Source: Dugong dugon | Lineage: Eukaryota > Chordata > Mammalia > Sirenia > Dugongidae | DNA: 64,000 bases | Assembly: GCA_030035585.1 (NCBI GenBank) | Contig: CM057469.1 | Location: forward strand, 22,190,501 to 22,254,500 | Reading direction: 5' to 3' | Shown: piece by piece, positions 24,325-37,106 of the stretch | Position numbering within the stretch: the stretch's first letter is position 1 | Layout: each line of letters begins with the position of its first letter | Made by a program: the position numbers and the translations under genes | The notes under the pieces: generated by a model | What the model was told of the DNA's origin: nothing | What the model saw: the letters and a program-made list of their open reading frames with translations, nothing else | Database searches by the model: none

Positions 24325-25740
24325 ACTAGTAGCCTTACTTTACTGAAAAAATTCTGATCACCCCAGTGGAGAGCTCTGTTTCATGTTGTTTTATATCTTA
24401 TCAGTCAATTCATTCAAATACTTTCAAAAGTGGAGAACTGGTAAATTCATAATCCCAGATTATTAGTGAAGATGAGGCTAAAATAGCCTTCATATTTTTT
24501 GACAGGGAGTTGCCCATCAGTTCATATGACATTTGAGTGAAAGGCTTAGGGTTAGAAGGCACCCCCTCTGCCTCAAAACTCTGAACCTGAAAGTAGCCAT
24601 CTTCATGATATTATATTTACTCATGTATAATGGTATATTTATTTCCTCATTCACCAACATCTATTGAGCACTTGCCATATCTAAGGTACCAAGGACATAA
24701 AGATGATTAAGGTAAAATTCCTACATCGAAGGAGCTTGGATTCCAGTTGAGGAAGATATGCTCACAACTCATTGCAGGAAATTTCTACAATATGCAATCC
24801 AGTAGAGAGAAGGGAGAGTTTTTTTTTTTTTCCTATGCCAGATTGTACTTAGTTTTGGACTCTGGAAACTGGATACCTCTTTCTTTAATTTGTACAATGT
24901 TTTTCATACCAGTGTTTTCTAACCACACCACACCCATTTAACATGAATTAATTGTGTTGATGTCAACTTCTGGAAAATTTTATAATGGCTCCAGAATTTG
25001 ACTTCCCCTTTGGCCTTAATGCTTTTCATTCTGCCAGGTTTGAAGATCTCTTGGTGCAAGAAAATGCCACAGCACCCAGCCTATATGTGCCTCAGCCTCA
25101 AATAATTTGAATCATTTACATAATTGTAAATAACCAGCTACAAGAACCAATGTGAATTAACATACACTTAACTATACGCAGATTCCTCAGATTCATCAGA
25201 TTCCTCAAATCTCATTTTTGACACATCCATCTAATGGAAATGGAGTGAAAAAGAGTCCATGGAATTTTCTGACAGGTGGCACACTTTGCAGTAAAAAGAA
25301 GATTAATATCTCAGTATCTATTCTCAGAGCATATCATAATTAGAATGAAATGCTTGATGTTATAGAGAACAGCACATCAATATTGGGAAAGTACCCCATT
25401 AGAGTCTAATACTTTGGTGAGACTAAGTAAATCTGCTTATGTGTGAAGGATGGAAAATGAAGCCAGATAGTTAATTATTATATCATTCCAGGGTTACAGA
25501 AATGGGGCTAGACTTAATTCCATTGTAATAACAATTGTAACGAGCTTTTTAAATGGCATATTCTAACACTGGGATGAAATATTTGCTACATTAATGACAA
25601 AGTACCATGCTGTATTTTTTTAAGTTTGTTTTTTTATTATATATATATATATAAAGCTCATTGTACAAAATTCATAAAAAAGAAAATAAAAATCACCCTA
25701 TGAAGTCCCATAGGGAGGCATTTTAGAATATTTACACTCA
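24325..25740. other. Unassigned WDR64 intron
   Basis: 24645-24745 resembles a common ancient mammalian repeat (CATCTATTGAGCACTTGCCA, AGGAGCTTGGATTCCAG). 25630-25655 is an AT run. No exon-like features otherwise. Confidence 0.4.
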
Positions 25741-26350
25741 GTCCTTTTCTGAGTAGGAATACACACACACACATACAGAGAGAGAAAAAGAGAGAGCAGT
25801 CAGGGTTCTCTCTAGCTAATCCTGCTTGCTCTGCTAATTATATTAAACCAGTCCAGGGAAATCTCAGCTTCCCTTCCCTAGTCAGTTCAGACCCCAGCTG
25901 CCTGTGCAGCCATTTCTTACTCATCCTCACTCACAATGGGATAGGTCAGTGGATAAGGGACCCTTATTTGTTTTCTAGGTCCAATAATTCATTGATACTA
26001 TTCACAAACTTCAGGGAAAGGGGTGGTTTGTAATCTATCAGAAAAGAGGATACAAACACAAAGGGTGAGGTCCAGGTGGGGTCTCAGTGCAGAGCTCCCA
26101 TGCCCCCAGGGGACATGCTTACCCTCCTGAGAGCAGATGTTTGCTCTCACCACCCAGGAAGCTCCTTTACTGGCCTCACCACAGTGGCCATGATAGATTG
26201 CATCATGCTTCCTGAGGCTTAGTCATCATCCGGCCCCCAAGTGATCCCTTTTGGTCATGTCAGGCCCCCACTCATTGGCCTCAGGAGTGATCTGGCTCTC
26301 AGGAACCAGGATCGAAGGCCAAACTGTTTACTGTAAAAGGGTTCCACACT
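25741..26350. other. Unclassified G+C-richer block
   Basis: Begins with short (CA)n and (GA)n runs (25759-25797). 25800-26330 is richer in G+C than its surroundings and carries no open frame or known repeat that I can name. A decayed LTR is possible. Confidence 0.35.
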
Positions 26351-26419
26351 TACACATATATTTACACACATGTACGTATGTAGGCATGTCTTATAAAACT
26401 GGATTCATATGTACATAGA

Positions 26420-26972
26420 AGAAATAAAACTAACAATGTTTTCTTTTTTATTTAGCCTTATATCATAAACAGTTTTACATATTTTAAAATATTTTTCAAA
26501 AACATAATTTTAATTGGGTTCATAGCATTCCGTAATATAGTCATGCTATAATTTATTGAGCACATATGCTACCTTAAATATTTTTTAGGAGTATCTTCAA
26601 TATTCTTTAGGAGTCAGACAAAAGTATATTTTATATATAAATTATATGTATGTGAATATTTTTATAAAATATATAAATATACATGTATATCATTTATATT
26701 ATATGTTTATATAATATCCAAATTATTGAAATGATTCAATGAATAATACCTAACCATTCCCCTATTTGGGGCACTATTAGAAATAATGCTGTGATGACCA
26801 TACATATCCATATATTTTTGAACAGATGTCTGATTAGATCCTTAGCACAGATTCCTAGGGGAGTTATAATGGGAAATTTATTAAGGCATGTGATGGATCT
26901 TCTCAAAATGCTTTCCAGAAAAGTTGATCCAAGTCACACTTCCACCAACAACCGTATATGAGAATGTCCATT
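26420..26972 (-). mobile_element. Old L1 LINE, 5' flank of a nested insertion
   Basis: L1-like complement (AACAGATGTCTGATTAGATC, TTCTCAAAATGCTTTCCAGA, CACTTCCACCAACAACCGTA). Continues after the inserted younger L1 at 27823. Confidence 0.7.
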
Positions 26973-26988
26973 TCAGGGGCATCTTCTT

Positions 26989-27806
26989 TTTTTTTTTTTT
27001 CCCCATACAAAAATTTATACATACATTGTTACGTGACTCAATTGCTCTTCCCATACTGTGACAGCACACTCCTCCTTTCCACCTCTGATTCCCCATGTCT
27101 ATTCAACCAGCTCCTAACCCTCTCTGCCTTCCCATCTCACCTCTGGACAGATGCTGCCCACTTAGTCTTTTGCATCTACTTGAGCTAAGAGGCACACTCC
27201 TCACGAGTATCACTTTATGTCCCATAGTCCAGTCCAATCCCCGTCTGAAGAGTTAGCCTCGGAAATTGTTTTAGTTCTGGGCTGATAGAGAATCCAGGGG
27301 CCATGCTTTCCAGGGTTCCTCCAGTCTCAGTTAGACCATTAAGTCTGTTCTTGTTACTAGAATTTGAGTTCTGCACCCCACCTTTCTCCTGCTCCATCCG
27401 GGACTCTCTGTTGTGTTCCCTATCAGGGCAGTCATTGGTGGTATCCAGGCACTATCTAGTTCTTCTGGTCTCAGGCTGATGAAGTCTCTGTTTATATGGC
27501 CCTTTCTGTCTCTTTGGCTACTACTTTCCCTGTGTCTTTGGTGTTCTTCATTCTCCTTTACTCCAGGTATATGGGACCAATTGATGCATCTTAGATGGTC
27601 GCTTGCAAACTTTTAAGACCCCAGACGCCACTCACCAAAGTAGGATGCAGAACATTTTCTTAATAAGCTTTGTTATGCCAGTTGACCTACATGTCCCTTG
27701 AAACCATGGTCCCCAGACCCCTCCCCCTGCAACTCTGTCCCTCAAAGTGTTTGATTGTATTCAGGAAACTTCTTAGCTTCGGTTTAGTCCAATTGTGCTG
27801 ACTTCC
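26989..27806 (-). mobile_element. Younger L1 3' UTR insertion with 16-bp target duplication
   Basis: Minus-oriented, 5'-truncated L1. The poly(A) appears as T residues at 26987-27000. The UTR includes TGCATCTTAGATGGTCGCTT and CTTTTAAGACCCCAGACGCC. Perfect 16-bp direct repeats TCAGGGGCATCTTCTT flank it at 26973-26988 and 27807-27822, marking clean target-primed insertion into an older L1. Confidence 0.95.
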
Positions 27807-27822
27807 TCAGGGGCATCTTCTT

Positions 27823-28430
27823 AAAAATTTTTTTAATTTTTTCCACTTTAATAGGTGAAAACTTGTATTTCATTATAACTTGTACTTCTTTGATTATTAG
27901 GAGATACAGTTATTGCATTATGTTTTTCTGCTAATAAAAGTAATATATGTACCTTATTCCAAAAGCTTCAAAGATAAAGCAATTATAAAGAAGACAATGA
28001 AAGTCACCTATAATCTCATCTGCCTAATCTCCAGATAACTCTTGCTAGTATTTTTGTCTGATGATCATTTGAAACATTTATTGACCATTTGTGCTGCGTG
28101 TGCCTATGTGTGAATTATCTATTCATAACCTCTATCCATTTTTCTCTTGGGGAATTATTGTTTTTTTAATTGAATTCTAAGGCCTGTTAAAGAGTATTAA
28201 CCCATTGTCTGTCATATTTATTATAAATATTTACCCTAGTTTTTTACTTTTAAAATATTCTCTTTTGATGTCCAAAAGTTTTTATTGTGTACATAGTCAA
28301 ATCTATCAAATTTTCTTTGAATTCTTTATCCACTGCTTTTATGCTTAGAATTTTTTTTCATATTTGAGTTCTAGTAAACAGACATACACGTCTTTCATAG
28401 TATTTTCATGATTTAATTTTTTTCATTTAA
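27823..28430 (-). mobile_element. Old L1 LINE, remainder
   Basis: AATAGGTGAAAACTTGTATT, TTTGATTATTAGGAG, ATTTACCCTAGTTTTTTAC, TTTATCCACTGCTTTTATGC: ORF2 complement, decayed. Confidence 0.7.
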
Positions 28431-28661
28431 CTCTGTAATCCACTAAAATGACTGTAGAGTTTAATTGCCAATAGGACTTAAAATAGGAATTTCAGTCACT
28501 AATTTCCCTGTCTATCTTCCCTATTACCCTGGAAGTTCCTTGAGCCAGAAGCATTTCTTGTTTAGCTTTGTGTGTCATGGAATCTGGCACATTGTTTTGT
28601 TATGTCATTGAACAAGGACTATAAGTATTAAAATAATTGGACTACCCATATGATACACTTA

Positions 28662-29216
<555 letters not shown>

Positions 29217-29325
29217 TTGGTATAATGGTTAAGCACTGAACTACTAGCTGAAAGGCTGGTCAGAGACACCTTGGAAGACAGGCCTGGAGATCTGCTTCTG
29301 AAAGGTCACAGCCTTGAAAACCCTG
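29217..29325 (+). mobile_element. AfroSINE 5' part
   Basis: TTGGTATAATGGTTAAGCAC, GACACCTTGGAAGACAGGCC, TCACAGCCTTGAAAACCCTG. It stops where a GGAA-rich tract begins; the tail is missing. Confidence 0.85.
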
Positions 29326-30223
29326 GAAGAAAGGAAGGAAGGAAAGAAGAAAGCAAGCAAGGCAGTAGAGGTATATTTCTAGTTAAATTTGTAGATGAGA
29401 GGACTGGAATTTGACAGACGACAAGCCTAATGGACAGTTTTCTCAGGAAAATAGGGACAAAGCCATCTGCTGAGAGTAACGAAGGTGTGGAACACTTCAG
29501 AGGAATAGGAAAGCAAGCTGGAAAGGACAAGACAGAGGCTGATGGAAGCCACTGAGAGCTCAGCTGAGTTTGCAGATTCTGTGTTTGCAGAACCTGATGC
29601 CAAATTGTGTGGTTTTGTGTTTTTCTCTAGCAGTGTTTAGCCACTGTAAAGGAGCAGAGAAGGGCTATAGCCTCTATCTAGGACAAGAGTTTGGAAGTAT
29701 AGAGACTTAAGGTAATGGAGGGTGCAGATGACCTCAACCCAGATGATCCACTCAGTAGGGTACATGCGTGAGAAAAAGAGAAGAGTGAGGGGGACTGAAG
29801 ATAGGAAGAAGATGGCTTCAAGGAACTAGAGACTCCTATGGGATTGAAAAGCAAGAGTGAAAGCAAGAGAGAGCTGGAGGAAGACAGGTTTCAATCAAAG
29901 TACAGGACATTGGAGTTTAAGGTTTCAGAAGTTAATAAAGCTTTGGCTATAACCATACGATGTAGTAAAACACCACAAAATAAAGTACACTAAGCAACAA
30001 ACTGCCTTCTTTATAATCATCCTGGCAATCACTAGTTGTTTACAACATTGTGGATAAACAGAATAAGAAGTTTAGTTTTTCACTGAGGCTAGGCACAAGT
30101 AGAACAGAGGAACATTAAATTACTCCTTAATCCCCCACCATTTAGTGATCTCACCTCTCCCTGAGCCCCTACTGCACTTCCCGTTTTTCACTGCATAATT
30201 TGTTGTACTATTTTATTATATAT
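29326..30223. other. Purine-rich, otherwise unassigned intron
   Basis: 29328-29365 is a (GGAA)-type simple repeat. 29640-29900 is purine-rich without known repeat or exon signals. Confidence 0.4.
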
Positions 30224-30607
30224 TGTCTTAGGTATCTAGTGCCACTATAACAGAAATACCACAAGTAGGTGGCTTTAGCAAACAGAAATTTATTTTCTCA
30301 CAGTTTACGAGGCTAGAAGTCTGAATTCAGGGCGCCAACTCTAGGGGAAGGCATTGTCTCTCTCTTGGCTCTGGAGGAAGGTCCTTGTCTCTTTGAGCTT
30401 CTGCTCCGGGGCAATCTTCATGTGACTTGGCATCTTTCCTCCTCCATCTCTGCTCCCTCAGTTACTTGTTGACTCAAGATTTACCCTGCATTAATCCCAC
30501 CTCATTAACATAACAAAGACAACCCATTTCCAAATGGAATTATAACCACAGGCATAGAGGTTAGTATTTACAACAAATTTGGGGAGGACACAACTCAATC
30601 CATGACA
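30224..30607 (-). repeat. MaLR LTR (3' LTR of the provirus)
   Basis: Same family as the LTRs at 32239-32654, 59790-60200 and 47642-48180. It is the 3' copy because the element reads on the minus strand. Confidence 0.85.
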
Positions 30608-30886
30608 TTCCACCGTTTGGCCCCCCAAAACTCATATTCTTGCCACAACATGTAAAACACATTCACCCCATCACATCATCGCAATAATCTTAAATCAACT
30701 CCGAGTCCAAAATCTCATCTTCTGAATTATCTAAATCAAATATGGGTGAGACTTTAGGTATATTCCATCCTGGGGCAAAATTCATCTTCATCTATAAACC
30801 TGTGAAATCTACACTACAAGCTAAACCTTTCCATTACAAATGTGAGAAATTGGAGGGAAAGAAGGGATCACAGGCACCATGCAAGT

Positions 30887-31690
30887 CTAAAACACAGCAA
30901 AATAATTTATATTAGTTCTCAAGGCTTGAAAATAATCCTCTATTTCCTGAGACCATCTAGGCAATGGCCCTGCCCTCCAGAATCTGGGTGTGAGCCGTGT
31001 TCTCTGGATTCTGGGTAGAGGCTCCTGGGCCCTGGACTTCAGCTCCGCCTTCCAGGCCCACTGGGACAGCAATCCTGCTCCCTTGGCTTTGGGTGGTCCC
31101 ATTCTCCTAGTCCACCTGAGTGGCAACCCCACACACTTGGCCCCGGCAGGCCCCATTCTTCTGTCCCTTGGATATGGCAGCCCTGCCCCCTTAGCTTTGG
31201 GCAGCGGCCCCATTCCCCTAGCACACCTTAATGGCAGCCCCATACTCTGGAACCGAGTTGGCAAAGATCCAACTCTTTGAAATCTAGGAGGCTGTGGTGC
31301 CACCTTTTGAGATGTAGGAGACGGTGGCCTCACCCTTTGAAACTGAAAAGGCCCTGCTTCCAGTGCTCCTTCCAACAGTTTTGCTGATCTCTGAGCTGCT
31401 CCAGGGATGGCCCTTTTCTTTTCTTGGAGGACAACAGATGTAGCTCCTCTGGCCTGTTTCCTGCCTGTAGAATTCCAAGAGGCAGACAGAATTCTTTCCT
31501 CCCGTTCCTTCTCCATCCCCTTCATTTCAAACTGATGGGTTTTCTGCTGTGGTAGTTGATTAGATCCATCAGTCACAGGCTTAATATCTTTAAGAAAAGA
31601 TAGTGTAGCCACGTCCTTGGTGAACATTCTAGGACATGTGTCCTTAGTTTGTACAACAGAATTTTCCAAACCTTTAAGTTCTGTTTTCAT
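30887..31690 (-). pseudogene. MaLR internal open frame, gag-like with repeats
   Basis: An uninterrupted 267-codon frame with ATG at 31690-31688. The first ~70 residues read as polar, charged sequence (MKTELKGLENSVVQTKD, LPQQKTHQFEMKGMEKERE). Residues about 110-240 are built from a short degenerate unit rich in MGP/GAGL/PL.RW, encoded by tandem repeats of roughly 40 bp at 31000-31300. Upstream in the same element, another gag-like piece (31922-32137) is separated by stops. It is retroelement-derived, not a host gene; expression is unknown. Confidence 0.7.
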
Positions 31691-32238
31691 TTTTCATAGT
31701 TCATTTTAAAGTTCATCTCTTTCTTCTCACATTTTACTATAAGCAGCACGAAAAACCACATGGTTCCTTCCTTTAAGATCTTGCTTAGAAATCTCATCAG
31801 CCAGATATCCAAGTTCATCGCTTACAAGTTCTACCTTCCATCAAACTTTTGAGTATAATTCAGACAAGTTCTTTGCCACTGCATAAAAAGCATCACCCTT
31901 TTTCCGTTGTCCAATCACATGTTAATCATTTTCTTTTAAAGCCTCACCAGAAGCAAATTTAACGTCCACATTTCTAGCAACATTCTGTTGCTGGTGCCAT
32001 ATGTATTCTCTAAGATGATAGAGATTTTCTCTATAGCTCTCCTGACTTCCTTCTGAGCCTTCCCCAGAATTGCCTTTGACGTCCATAATTCTACCAACAG
32101 TCTCTTCAAGGCAATCTAGGCTTTTACTTTTAGGCACCTTAAAACTCTTTCAGGACCCACCCATTACCCAATTCCAAAACCGCTTCCACATTTTAGGTTT
32201 CTGTTAGAACAGCAACTGCACTACTCAATACCAAATTC

Positions 32239-32654
32239 TGTCTTAGTCATCTAGGGCTTCTGTAACAGAAATATCACAAATGGATGGCTTTACAAGCAGA
32301 AATTTATTTTTTCACAGGAGGTTAGAAGTCCAAATTCAGAGCACTGGCTCTAGAGGAAGGCTTTCTCTCTCTGTTGGCTCTAGTGGAAGATCCTTGTCTC
32401 TTCAGCTTCTTCTGCCTGGTTCCTTGGAGATCTCCACGTGTCTTGGCATCAAACTTACTCCATCTCTCCTTGCCTGCTTGTTTGTTTTAATCTCTTTTAT
32501 ATCTCAAAAGAGATTGACATAAAACACATTCTATACTAATCCTGTCTCGTTAACATAACAAACAGAACCCATTCCCAAATGGGATTATAACCACAGGCAT
32601 AGAGGTTAGGATTTACAACTCATATTTTGGGGGGACACAATTCAATCCATAATA
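32239..32654 (-). repeat. MaLR LTR (5' LTR of the provirus)
   Basis: 416-bp LTR in minus orientation; plus view starts TGTCTTAGTCATCTAGGGCT. It contains GATATAAAAGAGATTA on the minus strand (32515-32500), a plausible TATA region. Confidence 0.85.
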
Positions 32655-33874
<1,220 letters not shown>

Positions 33875-34060
33875 TAGCTCCCTCTTACTGAGTGCCTGCT
33901 GTGCCAGAAACTGCTACAATCTTTTCAGGCATGTCCTCGAATCTTCTTTACAGAATCTTCTGTAAAGTTCAGGAATTGTAATGGGTTTCTCTCAATTTAA
34001 GAAATGGAGGCTCAGAGGCTTAGAGAGAAACAAGAACTCCTCTACCAAGCAGCTTCACAC
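33875..34060 (-). mobile_element. MIR SINE
   Basis: CCTCTTACTGAGTGCCTGCT, AAGAAATGGAGGCTCAGAGG. Confidence 0.75.
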
Positions 34061-34464
34061 CCTCCTTTGGACCTCAGTGAATTCAGTGCATGCAAAGACG
34101 GTGAAGAACTCAAGCATTTGCCCATCTCTTAAAGCCACAGTGGGATTCTGAAAGCTTGTTGCCATGACTTACCGCATCTGCCTCAAGATTACCAATTAGC
34201 AATATGGATTAAATAACTTTCCAAATTGCACTAGAATTTTTGATGCTGTTTTCAAGTTTAAAATCAAGTGCTTTCCAGTGATTTTCATTAGTTACTTCCC
34301 TGTTGTTCTCACAATGTGGGTTGTGTCCTTTTTTTACATTCCTCAATAGTAGGTGCTTGGGAAAACTCAGAAGCTTATAAATGGAAGTTTCCAAAGAGTA
34401 ACCAGTTTCCAAGCAATTCTTTGCAGTCAGTTTAACTTCAGAAAGCAAGACCTGGGCCTTCTTT

Positions 34465-34627
34465 GGAGCCCTGGTGGTACGGTGGTTAAGAGGTTGGCTG
34501 CTAACCAAAAGATCAGCAGTTCGAATCCACCATCTGCTCCTTGGAAACCCTATGGGGTAACTCTACTCTGTCTTATAAGGTTGCTATGAGTCAGAATCAA
34601 CTCAAAGGCAATGGACTTGGTTTTTGG
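34465..34627 (+). mobile_element. AfroSINE (short type)
   Basis: GGAGCCCTGGTGGTACGGTG, CAGTTCGAATCCACCATCTG, CTATGAGTCAGAATCAACTC, GGCAATGGACTTGGTTTTTGG. Confidence 0.96.
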
Positions 34628-34683
34628 GGTCTTCTTTGCTTTTGCTCACAGCTAAGTTTTGATCCTAGTCAATAAAAATATAA

Positions 34684-34720
34684 TCTTACCAAGCATGATG
34701 TCCTTCTCCAGGGACTGGTC
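34684..34720 (-). mobile_element. Isolated ~35-bp RTE fragment
   Basis: ACCAAGCATGATGTCCTTCT then CCAGGGACTGGTC is identical in kind to the RTE ORF2 segment at 14360-14392 and, inverted, 5165-5195. No further RTE sequence flanks it on either side. Confidence 0.75.
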
Positions 34721-34839
34721 ATTTATGCTTAGAGAACAAAAACACACTGTTAGGATATATAACACAATAGTAACAGTGGTGGAATTATGGGTGTTTAAGT
34801 TTTCTTTATGCTTTGGATATTGGCCAAATTTTCTGTGAT

Positions 34840-36567
34840 GAAGATGGATTTTTTAAAATTTTATTGCTTTAGGTGAAAGTTCACAGCAGAAATTAGTTTC
34901 TTATTCAAAAATTTATACACAAATTGTTTTGTGACATTGGTTGCAATCCCCAAAATGTGTCAGCACTCTCCCACTCTGCCTTTCCACCCTGGGCTTTTCA
35001 TATCCATTCATCCTGTTTTCCTGTCCCTTCCTGCCTTCTTGTTTTTATTTTTGGGTAAGTGTTGCCCATTTGGTCTACTGTCCTTGACTGAACTGAGAAA
35101 CATGGTCCTCACGTGTGTTATTGTTTGTTTTATAGGCCTATCTAATCTTTGGCTGAAAGGTGGACTTCAGGAGTGGCTTCCATTCTGAGTTAGCAGGGTG
35201 TCTGGGGACCACAGCCTTGAGTGCTCCTCCACTCTCTGTCAGACCAGTAAGTCTGCTCTTTTTTTGTGAATTTAAATTTTGTTCTAAATTTTTATCCCAG
35301 TCTGTCTAGGACCCTCTTTTGTGATTCCTGTCAGAACAGTCAGTGGTAGTAGCCAGGTACCATCGAGTTCTTTTGGGCTCAGGCTGGTGGAGGCTGTGGT
35401 TCATGTCATCCATCAGTCCTCTGGAATAATATTTTTCTTGTGTCTGGTTTTCTTCATTCTCCTTTGGTGTGGATGGGATGAGACCAATCGATGTGTCTTA
35501 GATGGCTGCTCACAAGCTTTTCAGACCACAGACACTGCTCACCAAGGTAGGATGTTGAACATTTTCTATATGAACTGTTTATACCAATTGATCTAGATGT
35601 CCCCCGAGACTATGGTCCCCAGCCCTCAGCCCCAGTAACTTGGTCCCTCAAGGTGTTTGGATTTGTCTAGGAAACTTCTATGGCTTTGCCTTGGCCAAGT
35701 TGTGCTGACTTCCCCTATATTGTGTGTTGTCTTTAACACTTGTCTACTATCTAGTTAGTGATTTCCCCTCCCCACCTCTCCTCTCCCTCATAACCATCTA
35801 AGATTGTTTTTTTCTGTGTGTAAACCTTTTCTTGAGTTTTTATAATAGTGGTCTCATACAATATTTGTCCTTTTGTGATTGATTTATTTCACTCAGCACA
35901 ATGCCCTCCAGATTTATCCATGTTGTGAGATGTTTTGCAGATTCATCATTGTTCCTTATCACTGCATAGTATTCCATTGTGTGTATGTACGGTAACTTGT
36001 TTATCCATTCATCTGTTGATGGACAGTTAGGTTGCTTGCATCATTTTGCTATTGTGAATAATGTTGCAGTGAATACGAGTATGCATATATCTATTTGCAT
36101 GACGGCTCTTATTTCTCTAGGATATACGTCTAGGAGTGGGATTACTGGATCATATGGTATTTGTATTTCTAGTTTTTTAAGTAGTCTCCGTATCTTTTTC
36201 CATAGTGGTTGTACCCACCAGTAGTGCATAAGAAATCCAATCTCCCCGCGACCTCTCCAACATTTGTTATTTTCTGTTTTTTTGATTCATGCCAGTAATG
36301 TCAGGGTGAGATGGTAGCTCATTGTGGTTTTGATTTGCATTTCTCTAATGACTAATGATTTCAAGCATTTCCTCATATGTCTGTTAGCTACCTGAATATC
36401 TTCTTTGGTGAAGTGTGTGTTCACATCTTTTGCCCATTTTTTAATTGGATTATTTGTCATTTTGTTATTGAGATGTTGAAATATTCTACAGATTTTGAGA
36501 GATTAGACCCTTGTCAGATATGTGGTAGCCAAAATTTCTTTCCCAGTTTGTAGTTTCTCTTTTTAAT
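34840..36567 (-). mobile_element. L1 LINE, 3' UTR and ORF2 C-terminus
   Basis: 34840-35770 is a 3' UTR like the one at 26989-27806 (ATGTGTCTTAGATGGCTGCT, GATGTCCCCCGAGACTATGG). 35860-36567 is the ORF2 complement (AGTATTCCATTGTGTGTATG, TCTGTTGATGGACAGTTAGG, GGATTACTGGATCATATGGT, CAGGGTGAGATGGTAGCTCA). One minus frame reads YDPVIPLLDVYPREI. Inactive. Confidence 0.93.
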
Positions 36568-37010
36568 CTTTGGTGAAGTCTTTTGATGAGTCTTCCAAAT
36601 TTCTTGGCATAGACGAGTGAACATCTCCAGCATTGCATTCGTTTGTCGAAGCATCTCAGTTGGCATTCTGTCAATTCCTGGAGCCTTGTTGTTTTTTTTT
36701 TTGCCAATGCCTACAGTGCAGCTCGGACTGCTTCCTTCAGTATCATGAGTTCTTGATCATATGCTACCTCCTGAAATGGTTGAATATCAACCAATTCTTT
36801 TTGGTACAGTGACTCTGTGTATTCCTTCAATCTTTTTTTGACGCTTCCTGCATCATTCAATATGCTTCAGTATTACAAATTGAGGCTTGAATTTTTTCTT
36901 CATTTCTTTCAGCTTGAGAAATGCCCTGTGTGTTCTTCTCTTTTGGTTTTCTAACTGCAGGTCTTTGCACATTTCATTATAATACTTTCCTTTGTCTTCT
37001 CAAGCCACCC
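36568..37010 (-). mobile_element. RTE LINE internal fragment joined to L1
   Basis: Minus frames encode RTE ORF sequence (KKFGRLIKRLHQRLKRE; CRAEM-like around AGGTAGCATATGATCAAGAA). Both ends are truncated. It abuts an L1 on one side, and its other end lies about 65 bp from WDR64 exon D. Confidence 0.85.
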
Positions 37011-37076
37011 TTTGAGAAGCCATCACTATAGCCATGACTTTAATGACTTAACTAGGAATTTAAAAAATGCACTTAC

Positions 37077-37106
37077 CATAACAGTGGTGCTGGTCTGAAC
37101 TCTCAT
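37077..37106 (-). CDS. WDR64: WDR64 exon D, a 30-nt microexon
   Basis: A 30-nt exon encoding MRVQTSTTVM in phase 0, bounded by acceptor TTTATAG and a strong donor ATG|GTAAGT. Alone it would be invisible, but it fills exactly the gap between exon C (...FNSQ) and exon E ([10 protein letters not shown]...), where human WDR64, as I recall it, has a similar stretch beginning MRLQT. Being a multiple of three, it could be skipped without a frameshift. Its donor side lies about 65 bp from an RTE LINE fragment (36568-37010). The assignment rests on phase, splice sites and recalled homology. Confidence 0.82.

Larger units (their letters stand above)
30224..32654 (-). mobile_element. MaLR (ERVL-MaLR) provirus with both LTRs
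   Basis: Two related LTRs in the same orientation (30224-30607 and 32239-32654) bracket about 1.6 kb of internal sequence. In plus view each starts TGTCTTAG, has ACAGAAATTTATTTT and CATTAACATAACAAA, and ends near CAATCCAT(G/A)A. The flanks TATAT and AATAT share 4 of 5 bases, a possible target duplication. MaLR elements carry no pol; this interior has a gag-like coiled frame and a repeat region. Confidence 0.88.

Noticed and set aside
30990-31280. Plus-strand proline/alanine-rich open frame
   Set aside because: It is the antisense of the repeat-coded MaLR frame and has no independent support.
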